Source: Drosophila persimilis (lineage: Eukaryota > Arthropoda > Insecta > Diptera > Drosophilidae). Taken from it: a DNA stretch of 64,000 bases. The translations under genes were made by a program, and so were the position numbers. This document shows positions 44,801 through 56,472 of this stretch, piece after piece (position 1 is the stretch's first letter; the number at the start of each line of letters is the position of its first letter). Location: positions 17,422,001 to 17,486,000 of the forward strand of contig NW_020825288.1 in the NCBI RefSeq assembly GCF_003286085.1. The letters run 5' to 3'. Under the pieces are notes generated by a model. It did not search any database, was not told the DNA's origin, and saw only the letters and a program-made list of their open reading frames with translations.

Positions 44801-47800
44801 GGAGGCTGTCGGTGGGCCTCCGGTCGGGACGGTCGAAGATGGCGCGCTCAAAGTAGCTGGCGGGACCCTTGCGCGGCTCGCATCTCTCGTTCAGCTGCAG
44901 CAGGCTGTAGCGGTTGATGTCGAAGCGCAGCGAAGAGTTGTGCAGGCTGCCCGGCTGTTGGCCGCGCCAACGCAGCATATGCATGTGGTTGAGCATTGCC
45001 TTCTTCATCAAGGCGGACCTGGACCCATACGGAGGATTTAGAACCAGCTCGAGAGGAGTCTTGTGCGTGGGCGGGTGCTCGCCATTCTGCGTGGGGCGAG
45101 GCAGAGGAGGAGGCCCCTGGGATCCATTGCTGCCGGAGGAGGAAGAGGGGACAGAGCCGTCTGGCGATTTGGCAAGGGTCTCCTCGCACCGCAGCGACCG
45201 TTCAAAGTCCTCGTTGGACACAGACTCTGCCTTGACAATGCTTATCGTGTGCGCGTGCGTGTTCATGTTGGTGCGCGTCTCCGAATCTTCCTTCCGCTTC
45301 TTGGCGGGCACCGAAACCTCCTCTACATCGCTGTTGGCCGAAGAGCTGCTGCTCGAGATGCTGATGCTGCCGTGGGAGCTCTTTCTCGAGGAAGATAACG
45401 TTATGCCGCTGGCACTGGTCGAAGAGTTCTTTCGGGATTTCTTGCGCGAGTTCTCCAGGATGCCCAAAGCGACACCAGTGGTGGAGCTCTTCCTTTTTGA
45501 CGCTGAATGGTTGCTGCTGCACGTGCTGCTGGTGCTGCTGCTGGTCGATGTGGATGTGCGTCTGGGGGATGCCGGAATGGCTGTGACTGTCAGTGCATCC
45601 GTGGAGAGTATCAGAGGTGCCTTTATTGCCTGCTCCTTCTCCCCGTCATCGTCGCTATCGTCTGTGTCGATAGTGATTGTCTCGATGGGCGGATCGGCCA
45701 GTATCACCACGGCGTCGTCCTCCTTGTCGGGCTCAACGGTATCTTTTGCGGGAACGACGGGCTCTTTTGCGGCTACTTGGGCCTCCTTTGCGGGTGCTTG
45801 CAGCTTCTTTGCGGCTACTTGGGCCTCCTTTGCGGGTGCTTGAGGCTCCTTAGCGTGTAGTTGCGGCTGCTTTGAGGGTGCTTGGGGCTCCTTCGCGTGT
45901 ACTTGGGGCTCCTTTGCGGGTACTTGGTGCTCCTTTGCGGGTGCTTGAGGCTCCTTTGCGGGTACTTGGGGTTCCTTTGCGGGTGCTTGAGGCTCCTTTG
46001 CGGGTGCTTGAGGCTCCTTTGCGGCTACTTGGGGCTCTGTTGCTCGTGCTTGGGGCTGCTTCGCGGGTGCTTGGTGTTCCTTTGTAAGCCCGACGACCAC
46101 CGAGGCGCGGCGGCGATCTACGGTTGGCATCATGGCCACCTCTTTGAGGGACACGAACGACTTGGAGCGCTTCACCTTGGGCGGATTTTTGGCCGGAGCT
46201 GGTGGCTGGGGGGTTGGTGGCTTGGACTCTGTATTAAGGGGTCCATTTCCGACGGCCTGGATGGTAATCTCTCTGGGATTTGGACTTGGGCTCATCTTGC
46301 GGCTGGGTGGAGGAGCCTTGGGCATGTCCTTCGGTGTGGACCCGATCACTATAGGCAGGGCCTTTTTCTTGATGTCTCTCTCTTTGTTGTTGTTGCTCCC
46401 AGTGGCTGTTGTTGGAATAGAGTGCCCGGGAGTGGGTGTGTCCTTGGCAGGGGGTAGTGGCAGTGCCGTTTTGGGGTATATGAACGAATTGTTGCTGCTA
46501 TTGCAGTTTCCGTTGCTTCTGATCTGCTTCTCAACTGTTGCTGCCTGCGGTGTGACCCTGGGCATGTCGCTCACGGGACTAGGACTAGGACTAGGAATGG
46601 GACTGGGAGTGGGATTCGGATTCAGATTATTTTTGCATATCGCTTGGGCACTACTGCCCTGCTGAATCGCCTTGCTGACAATGATGGCATTGGGATTGGC
46701 CCCGGCCTGATTGAATTTAAAACGCAGCTTATCGACCGCCACCTTGCTGAGCATGAACGGGGAACGTTGTTTCGATGACTGCCCACCGCCGCCGATCAGT
46801 GAGATTTGCTGCTGCGACGGAGCTGTCACAGGGGCAGGTACAGGTAGAGCTACAGCTGCAGTTGCAGAGGCCGATGCAGATCCAGATGCCGATACCGATA
46901 CAGAAGCAGGTACAGGTGCTGCAAATATAAGCCAAATTACAATTTTTATTACACAAATGTTGTGCCTGGCCAGATCCTCGCGAACCGCGAACCACGAATC
47001 GCGAATCGAATGTTGTGTGTGTTTTCCCCTCGTTCCTCATCCGCTGCCTGCCCTGCCCTGACTGCCTTGCCTGCTTATTGCAGCTGCTAAAAACCTGATC
47101 GTCATCATCACCATCGTCACTCTCTGGCTTTTGTTGTTGCTACCCCAACGCTGCCCCTGCCCCTTCCACTGTCCCGCTTTTCACCACTCCACAATTGTGA
47201 TATTGATAAAAAGAAAATATGCATTCAAATAGAATACAAGAATTTATGCTTGCTTTTATTTTATCTGGCGCTCTTGAGCAGCAAATCTTTGATTTGCCCA
47301 ACAATCGATCCGCTTACGATTCCCTCGAGGGGTAAAAATATTTTTGCTATTTGCTAGCAGAGCGTAGTGTAGAGCGTATAGAGTAGAGTATATTCCTCCA
47401 AAAAACTGTACACACACGCACGCGAAATTCAATTAAATTTTCATTCGTTTCCAAACCGATTATGAAATGTGCAACAAAATTATAACCAGCACAGCCGCAG
47501 AACACACCACTCTAACGAAACTTATAATCATACAAAACATGTAAAAACACAATAAAATCTACGCACACACGTCTTTTGGTCGTTGTTGTCGTCGTCGTCG
47601 CTCCGTCAATGGACGCGCGAGAGCGGCGACTGCGGGCTGTTGCTGTTGCTGCTGCTGCTGGCTGGAAACCAAAATCGAAACTGAAACCAAAACCGAAACT
47701 AAACCGAACCAAAACCGAACCGAACAGAGACTCAAAACAAAAGCAGAATATCTCCCAAATCTCGTATAGACGGATCTCCTGAATTATATAACTTTTGGAG

Positions 47801-48502
47801 AAAGAAACGAAACCACTTACCAGGTGGGCCCGCCGTCTTGGCGGTCGTCGTGTTGGGGTATTCTGTGTTGGCTGTTCTGTAGCCACTGGAAATGGCTGAG
47901 GCTGTAACCGTGGTCGAGCCAGAGCTGCTGTTGATGGTGAAAGAGGCTTTGCTCGGATTCGGCACTTTGCTCACAGATGTCATCGAAGCTGGAGTGGGAC
48001 GTATCACCACTGCCTGGGCCTGGGGATGCGGATGGGGATGGGCATGCGGGGGAGCAGCACCTTTCATCGCGGTCTTGACGGATGGCGTCAGAATGGCCAT
48101 GAGAGACGAACTAGGATGATGATTTGTGGCGCCACCTGTGGCAGACACAGCCGACATGGGCACCAGCTGTATCAAGGGACCACCAGCAGACACTCCTCCT
48201 GGCTTGATGCTGGTGGTTTTCACTCCAGACGATTGAACAATGTTCATGTTCATGGGCGTCATCGTCAGTTTGGATTTCAATGCCGAGTGGATATTCTTAT
48301 TATTGTTGTTGTTGTTGTTTTTGATCGACTGAACGTGGCCCATCGTTATGCTGGAGGACTTTGTGGGCATGGCGGCGATGGGCAGGAAACGCATCTCCTC
48401 GGATCCCTTGCGCGGTATGATGGTAATGTTGGGAATGGACATTTTCCGTTTCAGCTGGTTCTGATTCGAGGAGTCCCCGTTGGCAGGAAACATCTTGGCC
48501 AC
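41873..48502 (-). CDS. l(3)mbt: L(3)mbt, MBT-repeat chromatin repressor
   Basis: L(3)mbt is a tumour suppressor that binds methyl-lysine histones, acts in dREAM/MMB and LINT complexes and keeps germline genes off in soma. Exons 48502-47821, 46918-44735 and 44658-41873 fit in phase, about 1883 residues, longer than I recall for melanogaster. The first two exons are low-complexity and Ser/Pro/Lys-rich, ending in a Cys-rich finger split by an intron (LCQRCNCHGPAADFLAPHYC). The third exon has three MBT repeats (MKLEAIDPENCSLFCVCTVA, MHLEAEDLNDTGKICVATVA, MKLEVVDQRNPCLIRPATVV), each with FW-V/L-containing cores. Then come a C2HC finger (CDVNGCRGFGNAKRFNLNVH), Lys/Thr/Pro repeats, a SAM domain (NWDVYEYVERALNSP through LLKKGPAVKLYSHI) and an acidic Ser/Asp/Glu tail. 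A 21-bp coding repeat array sits in exon 2. Confidence 0.95.
45738..46083 (-). repeat. 21-bp coding minisatellite in l(3)mbt exon 2
   Basis: About 16 tandem 21-bp units, consensus near TTTGCGGGTGCTTGAGGCTCC on the plus strand. On the coding strand they encode the heptad Gln-Ala-Pro-Ala-Lys-Glu-Pro with Val, His, Leu substitutions. Units are imperfect but stay in frame. Confidence 0.9.
46919..47820. other. First intron of l(3)mbt
   Basis: 902-bp intron between donor at 47820 (GTAAGT on the minus strand) and acceptor at 46919. Contains a Gly/Val/Arg-type GTCGTCGTC tract and AACCGAAACT-type short repeats near 47670-47730. No nested gene recognised. Confidence 0.5.
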
Positions 48503-50632
48503 TTGTCACTCTTCCAAGTTCCGGTTGTATTGCACTTGGAGCTGATTAATATTCTACTTCGCTAATTACAACTCGCGTCTCGTTGAAACGATTCTTCGCT
48601 ATTGAACGTTGTGCCCTCCTCCTACAACAAAGTTTTTGGGCATTTTACACTCTGGACCAGCGTTTGGTATTTTTCAATTTCGGTTTTTGCTTTTCTCGAC
48701 TGAAAAACGATTCTTATGTTTTGCAATGTCGCTATTGCTTGCTATTTTTATCTGTTTTCACTCCCTGCTACCTTTGTTCTTTGTTTATTTATACATTTAA
48801 ACATTTGCAATTGCAGTTATTATTTTCGCGCGTTTATTTGCACTTATTTTCGGTATTTTCTGGTGGTATTTTCAATTATTTAATTGGCTGACAGTTCCGT
48901 TGCCGTTTGCAATGTTTAAAACGCTTTACGGTTATGTTGACCGAGCAGAGTTATCTGAAATGATTAAGATTCATTTATACTTGTGATATATAACAACAAG
49001 TAAGCGAGGGGTTGGAAAATGTTAGAGTGTATATATTTGGCAAGGTGCAGGATCCACCATGTCGGCGTGCATTTAGTTCCTGAAGTTCACTAAAAAAATA
49101 GTTTTTATTTCTTCATTTAAGATTAGGGATAGTAAATTACCTTATTATTATCTATATGTAAATTTAAATCAAATCAAAACTTTAATTTTGCGAAATTAAT
49201 ATAAATATTTCAGTGTGGCAAAACGGCTATTCAAGGTAATTTTTTTACCGTCTAGTATATTTTATGACGTGTATGCGGTCACACTGAGCATATATTGAAT
49301 TTTGATACCAATTTTAGGATTTCGAAGGTTTTGTTATCTTCGAAATAAAACTTTATTTTTAGACTCTTTCACGTTATGCTCCGCTTATGGCCAATATGCT
49401 TTCGAATAAACTTGCGGCGGAATCTTTTTATTGCTTTCTTTATGTTACGTATGTAGCCGCTAGACAGTGCAATGACAATGCCTTAATACCTTCTTATCTG
49501 GGTTTGGTTTTGGCCGATTTGCGATTGAATTTGGCAAAAATGCATAAACTATGCTCTTTTGCTTTATGTTTTATAAACTCTTAACCGGCCACGTTTGGGA
49601 ACATAACTGTTTACTTACTGTTCAAATGCACAGAGGAGCCCGAGAGCGAATGGAAAATTGCAGCATCGAAGGACCAGAACCAGGATGAGATTATGCTGGC
49701 AAGGACAGAGAACGTGCCAAACATCATTACAATTGTGCTTATGCTGGCACGGGGTAAGCCTTACCTGACTCAATCATTGGATTGCGAGGGTGTTAATGAT
49801 ACGACCTCGCGCACGAAATCTTGGGTATGGTACTTTAGGCGACGCGTCTAACTGTTATGATGTTATTGTTGGCAGTGAGGTTGGTGCTATTGCCCCAAGC
49901 TTTTATTCACTGAAAACTCTTGGCTCGACAAACTGAACAAAATCACGTTACACAGAGTTGAAGTTCCACGGCGATATTGAAAACTATACAGCAAGCAACC
50001 TGCGGGGCAAAAGCATGCGATGCGATGGATGCGTGTGTATTTTAACTTCTATGATCGGAATATGTAAGGTGGCAACTCTGTCTGTTTGGATTATGGCTGG
50101 TGTCAGTTAATTTGAAATAATTTCAATATGTTTTGTACGAATCGATTAGGTTCGCGCATTAATGGAAAATAGGCCATTTGCTTTGTATTGGCTGAGTAAC
50201 TACGCAGATGAGATATTAATAGTGTACATTTGTTTATTTGAAACTCAAAAGAACGCCGCGGCTGAAAACACTTTACTGAAACGTATCAGCAGATATTGTG
50301 CTTATTTTCACGAATATATGCAGACATTCAATTAAATGCCTTTCTTAAACTCTTCAGAGTATTCATCGAATAACTTACAGTATATAAACATTACGCTTGT
50401 TAAAAAACAAAAAAATAGATAGCGTGCTTCTTTTTCCGGTTGAACTTCAGTAAAGTGCTGGAAAACACGCCACACCAGGTCATAGTGTGGAAAAGTACCG
50501 CACAGAAAACAAAGTGGTAGTTTTCGTTTTTCGTGACAAAAAAATTGAGCTAACGTTTGCAAAATTTCAACCGAAAATTGAATAAAAATAGCTGTAAAAA
50601 TTGAAGGGAACGGCGTCACCCAGAACCTAACC
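48503..50632. other. l(3)mbt / SCOC intergenic region with possible gene remnant
   Basis: The left 400 bp are the l(3)mbt promoter and 5' UTR side. A Motif 1 match CGGTCACACTG lies at 49276-49286, followed by short open frames at 49387-49581 and about 49635-49755 that look protein-like but are interrupted and not recognised. 50100-50632 should contain the SCOC 5' UTR and promoter. Confidence 0.4.
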
Positions 50633-51118
50633 ATGTCACTGCTTAACAACGATGACAGCATACTGGCCATAGACGAAGATCCGCAGGGTGAGAGTGTGGG
50701 AATGGGCGAGTCTCGTGATGATGACTTCATTTCAAACATTATTCCGTACATTTTTTTTTGATCAGTTGTCATCCAGGAGGATGAGCCCTCGACAGCCCCC
50801 CACATGCCCAGTGGCCAGTCGATGGACTCGTTGCGCTCATCGTTCACCAACAGAAGCTCAACGCCAGACTCTACCGAGCATTCGCTGGACACGCTCGAAA
50901 TGGCGCAGGACGATCGCGAGGAGAAGGCTCGCCTAATCACGCAGGTGTTGGAGCTGCAGAACACACTTGATGATCTGTCCCAGCGTGTGGACTCTGTGAA
51001 GGAGGAGAATCTCAAATTGCGCTCCGAGAACCAGGTCCTGGGACAGTACATCGAGAATCTCATGTCCGCCTCCTCGGTGTTCCAATCGACCAGCCCCAGT
51101 GCGGCGAAAAAGAAGTAG
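50633..51118 (+). CDS. Scoc: SCOC, short coiled-coil protein
   Basis: SCOC is a small Golgi coiled-coil protein that binds Arl1/Arl3-type GTPases and autophagy regulators (FEZ1, UVRAG). Exons 50633-50687 and 50766-51118 join in phase across a 78-bp intron, about 135 residues. The N-terminus is acidic and Ser/Thr-rich. The C-terminal half is one continuous leucine-heptad coiled coil ([40 protein letters not shown]) ending [14 protein letters not shown] and a Lys-Lys-Lys tail; this block is the conserved core of the family. AATAAATAAA-type signals occur at about 51371. Gene symbol from family recognition; fly name recalled, not checked. Confidence 0.92.
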
Positions 51119-52222
51119 AAACAAACTGCCGACTACCGGAAGGAAGCCTGTACCTCTCAAATATGCCTTGTCGTTCATGCTATTGCGAAAACATACTCGT
51201 CTATACCTATATTTTATATTTTAGCCTAGTCTAATGCTGCAATGTTTTTTTAGTTGCGTTGCTAACTTTTCGAATTTGTGCACAACACCATTGTCTTTGT
51301 TTAGAGTGTTTAAGCTTAATATTAGCTTGGTATGTATATTATACATACAACGTATTTATTTTATATAGTTAATAAATAAATCAATATATCAATATCAACC
51401 CTGCGCGGCCAACAGCTGTTCGTGCCTCAAACAACAAATGTTCAGCAGCACGAGCGCGGAGGAGGAGGTATTTTCGTATTACAAAACGTAGAAAGCGTGT
51501 AAAAGTTGTAACCTGTGCTCGAGTAATCAAAAATACCTGTCAAATGGCAAGATAAAACAATAGTAAAGAGCCCCTGCGCAGTGCTACGGGTGTTTGAAAA
51601 AAAGTGATTGCGAAATACGTTGCAGGGGAAAGAAAGGTGTAATAGGAGTTTAGTCGTCGTGTAATAGGAGGAGGTATGTAGCCGTGTGTCGTTTTTTGTA
51701 GCTGCTGTTGGCCTACATATTGCGTGTAGACATGGTCTTATAATGTTGCAAGTAAAAAAAAAAAACTTATAGTATTGAAATTGTCTTTGTATTGGAGTCA
51801 AAAGACTATCCCCCTCCCTCCAACGCAGCAGCAGCAGTGGCAGCAACAACAAAGCAGACGGCGGCCAGTATTGAACAACGCCATACTGTTTTGTTTTCAT
51901 TGTTTTCCAATTTTAATATGCATTTTATTTTAAACTTTGCTCTCCCCCTCCTGCATGCCCACTCCCTCATAGAAGACGTCATCTCATATCAGAAAAGCGG
52001 GCGATCAACGACGAAGCGTATGGCGGAAGCAGCCGCCAATAACAAAGGCACTGGTTCCTCCTCCCACGACATCTGAAGGTGCACACGATTTTATTTGAAA
52101 TAAACGCAGGCACGAACATATCCAAACATGTTTTGACCTGCCGCCTGCCGTCTGCTGTGACGCCTTCGCCTTCCTCTTAGCCGCCTATCAGGCCTATCAG
52201 CGAGCAATCATCAAACCAAACT
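51119..52222. other. SCOC 3' UTR and upstream region of the CHIC-family gene
   Basis: Polyadenylation-type signals near 51371 probably end SCOC. The E-box motif AACAGCTGTT at 51411-51420 begins the likely promoter of the next plus-strand gene. 51.5-52.2 kb may hold its 5' UTR exon and intron. No separate gene recognised. Confidence 0.45.
51411..51420. promoter_or_regulatory. E-box core promoter motif (Ohler motif 5)
   Basis: AACAGCTGTT, about 800 bp before the CHIC-family coding start; identical to the element at 12206-12215. Confidence 0.5.
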
Positions 52223-53134
<912 letters not shown>

Positions 53135-53979
53135 ATAGGGGCTCCTCTCTCTCTCCCCCCCAATCAAGCGCCGCACAGCACAGGGAGCAGAGCCAATGGG
53201 ATCGGGGGCACATGTAATGGTAATTGTAAAATAAAATACTAGCTGCTAACAAAACACAAACACACACCTTGCTTTAGGCATAACCAGAATTGTAAACTAA
53301 CCCGCGATCAGGCGAAAGAGAGAGCACACAAAGGGGGCATGGCATTAACTAGTTTAGTGCATTCGCAGATTGTCATTTTAAGCCTAGTAATATTTAATAT
53401 TTAGTTTAAACAAATTTTGGGAAACATTCTAGAACTAAGAACAATTGATTTTTTTCTTTTCAATTTTTGTTTTTCAAACTAATGCAATACTTACGAGTAA
53501 ATATACTTCATGTATTTCTTGTTAGGAAACTTTAATTGAATTTGGTCTGTAACGTAGCCCAGAAAGGAATCCATCAAATTATAAACAAGATTGGTTTGTT
53601 CCTTCTGTTGATAGTAGCATATCATTCATAATGTATTCTTTATCATATGTGTGTACCTTTTATGTATGTATGTACGTACGTATGTATGTGTTTTTGTTGT
53701 TTCAAATAACTTTACAGCACTTTGGATGATCCATGCTTGTGGCACGGACAATCGGTGAACAATAAATACATTTAAATTAAATTAAATTTCATTTTTGTTA
53801 ATTCTTTATGCTTAAATATTATCAAGTCTTTTAACAATGCGCGGGCCTGGCTCTAGGAATATATAGTGCTTAAGGGTGTTTAAACTTAAGGAATGCGATT
53901 GGAATGAATCGATTTCGGTTCTACTAAAATACATATACCAATTTTTGGGTAATACTAGGGATAAGGCTAGGGATCGGAT
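53135..53979. other. 3' UTRs between convergent genes
   Basis: AT-rich sequence between the CHIC-family stop and the stop of the minus-strand gene at 53980. AATAAATACA near 53760 is a likely polyadenylation signal of the CHIC gene. TATGTATGTACGTACGTA (about 53665) is a short simple repeat. Confidence 0.45.
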
Positions 53980-56472
53980 CTACTCGATCTCGCTGTGAGC
54001 GTCGCCGTGGCTGGATTCATCGTGGCTGTGGCTCTTGGCCGATTCGGACATGGCCATTCTGCACATGTCCATTTCGCTCTCAAAGTTCATGTTTTCTTCA
54101 TCATCATACTCTTCCTCTTCCTCCTCTTCGTCGTCATCTTCATCGTCCTCTTCGTTCTCCGAATCCTCATCGCCATCAGCATCTTCGTTCTCCTCAGCTT
54201 TATCAGCGTTCTCCTCAGCCTTGTCTTCCTTCTTTTCAGTTTTTTCTTCCATACTAGTCTCGCAATTGACTTTCATCTCCACTTTGGGCGCGAGGCTTTC
54301 CCCAATCAGCTCGTTAGCGACTTGCAGGAGAGCATCCGTCTGCTTGCGCAGTGCCGTCATCACCAGCGAGTCCTGCTTCATCTGGAAGAGGTGCTCGCTC
54401 CGGGCGAACTTCCTCTGCTGCTTAAAGAAGTCCTCGAGCATTTCCTTCTGCGCCGAGCGCATGCCATTGGCCAGCTGGGTGAGCTCCTTGGTGAACAGAT
54501 CCTCGTGCTGCCTCTTACGCCGCTCCTTCTGCTCCTCCTTTGAGTTGCGGATGTCCTCCGGTGCGGCCCGGGTCTCGGCCTGGGGTGCAGTTCGGGAATT
54601 CTTGGGTGTCGACTCGTAGATCGGGGCACTCCGCTGCATCTTGATAGGCACTGGAGGGGTGGCCACGCCATGGCTCTGACCCATGCGACGCTTCCGCTGT
54701 TGCGGCTGCTGTGGCGGTGGCTGCTGCTGCTGCTGTTCAGACAGAAATTGGTCTTGGCGGCTGGTGGAGGCAGCTTGGGGTGGCATGGGATATCTGGGAG
54801 GTGGCCCACGCAGCGTGCCATGCGAGTAGATGGGGGGCGACGGGGTCGGCGTCGGCGATTGGGGCGGCGAGATCGAATGCCCCAGATCGGGAATCATGCG
54901 CTCGGGGCGCAGCGAGTAGCCCGTGTCACGCATGGGCACCGACTTGAGGCGCATGCCCGCCGGTTGGATACTGATATCACGTGGAAGACGCGCGGGCTGC
55001 TTCCGGGGCAGCATTAGCTTGCTGGTAGGATGCACGAAATTAATGCTGCTCGTGCTCTGCAGTGCCATCGAGCGAGTACCCTTGTCGTGGTGGCCCTGAA
55101 TCGGCCCCATTTGGGTTAGCGACGGCGGCGGGCGATCGATCTGCAATATGCCGCGTGTGGGCCTCTTTAGTTCATCCTTGGCAAAGGACGCCACCCTCAA
55201 CGGCGGCATTGTGGGCGGAGGCGTGTATACGTGATTGGAGTCCCCATCATCGTTTAGTTCCACGCTCACTGGCGGCGGCGTGGGTGAAGCTGGCGCCGTA
55301 GGCGGCGGGGTGTTTGTGTCATCCATGCCCAGGTCCACATCGGGCTCGTGCTTTACCGACACAATGATGGGCATGTGGGGCACGTAGCCGAGTACCCCGC
55401 GATCGTTTGCTCCGTAGTTAAAAGCTTCCATGTCCGGCTCTGATATCACGTCCTTCGGCGCGGGTTCGTAACCTGAAAGTGAAGATCAATTTTAAGTTTA
55501 TTAAAACTACAAATCTTAAGAAAATCCTACACGAGGCGTCGCTGCTGAAGCAAAGCGTTCGATGATCGCGCCAAAAAAAATATTAAACGTCAATCGGCGA
55601 TCGCCATTTTGTTTCAGAGTTGCCACTTCTGTTGGAAGAAAGGGTTGTCGCCTACCTGTATCGGTTGGTTCCGGTTTGACAAGCCCCAAGCGAAAGCCAA
55701 ATATAGGATGTTCCACTCCCATTTCTTCCTCTTCGCCCATCGTCTTGGAGCTGTCCATGGAGTTGCCGCATTCGCTGAGGCTACCACTGGCATTATGGCC
55801 ATCGGCGCCGCCCAGCATGCGGCAGAGGACGCGGTAGACCTCCTCGGGCACCACCTTTGGGACCCCAGTGCCGTAGCGCGTTGTTGTGTTGTAGGTGGAC
55901 TTGAGGAACTTCCACTTGGTCCAGATCTGAATGCTCGACTTCTTCACGTAGCCCTTGCTGCGCATTATCATCTCGACCTGCCGGAACACGTGCTCGCTCT
56001 TCGTGTTACGATCGTGCAGCCGCTCCAGAGCATTGATGTTTTGCATGATGCTCAGCATTTCCAGCATCTCGGGCCGGCTCCACAGGTTGCGCTCCGGCCG
56101 CGATGTTGTGTGAACAACAACATCGCTCTTGACCCCGCCCGACGGCACGTCTGCGGGTGGCGGAGAATGGTGCTCCGTAATGCGCATGGGCATGAGTAGG
56201 CCGTCCACATCGCCCACAACTCCGTTGCCCGTTGCGGCCGTGCTGATGAGGCTGTTGATGTTCTGGTTTTGGTTCTGGTTCTGGCTGTGACCTTGGCTCT
56301 GACGCATGTTGTGCTCCACTTTGCTCAGCAGACGCATCTTCGTGTGGGCGGCCACCGTGGTGTGGGCGCCCACCGTGGTGGATGGGCTCCCGCTGCTTGA
56401 GGACGAGCTGGATGCATTTTTGCCCGTCGACGAAGAGCTGTCGTTCAGGCCCATATATCTTGGCATTAACAT
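53980..56472 (-). CDS. SANT/Myb-like DNA-binding regulator with acidic C-terminus
   Basis: Two exons, 56472-55656 and 55472-53980, join in phase (GGT Gly at the junction), about 769 residues. The N-terminus is Ser/Gln/Asn-rich. Residues ~130-225 form a helical, Trp-containing block (ERNLWSRPEMLEMLSIMQNI, KSSIQIWTKWKFLKSTYN) that resembles Myb/SANT-like DNA-binding domains of fly transcription factors. The second exon has short basic and Pro-rich stretches with VKHEPD and VKPEPTD sumoylation-type motifs. It then has a coiled coil (FTKELTQLANGMRSAQKEML through DALLQVANELI) and a long Glu/Asp tail (EDEDDEDDDEEEEEEEYDDE). This layout suggests a nuclear regulator. I do not recognise the gene. Confidence 0.8.

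Noticed and set aside
50332..51063. 243-residue minus-strand open frame
   Set aside because: It is largely the antisense shadow of the SCOC coding exon and its upstream region; Ser/Arg-rich as expected for a shadow.
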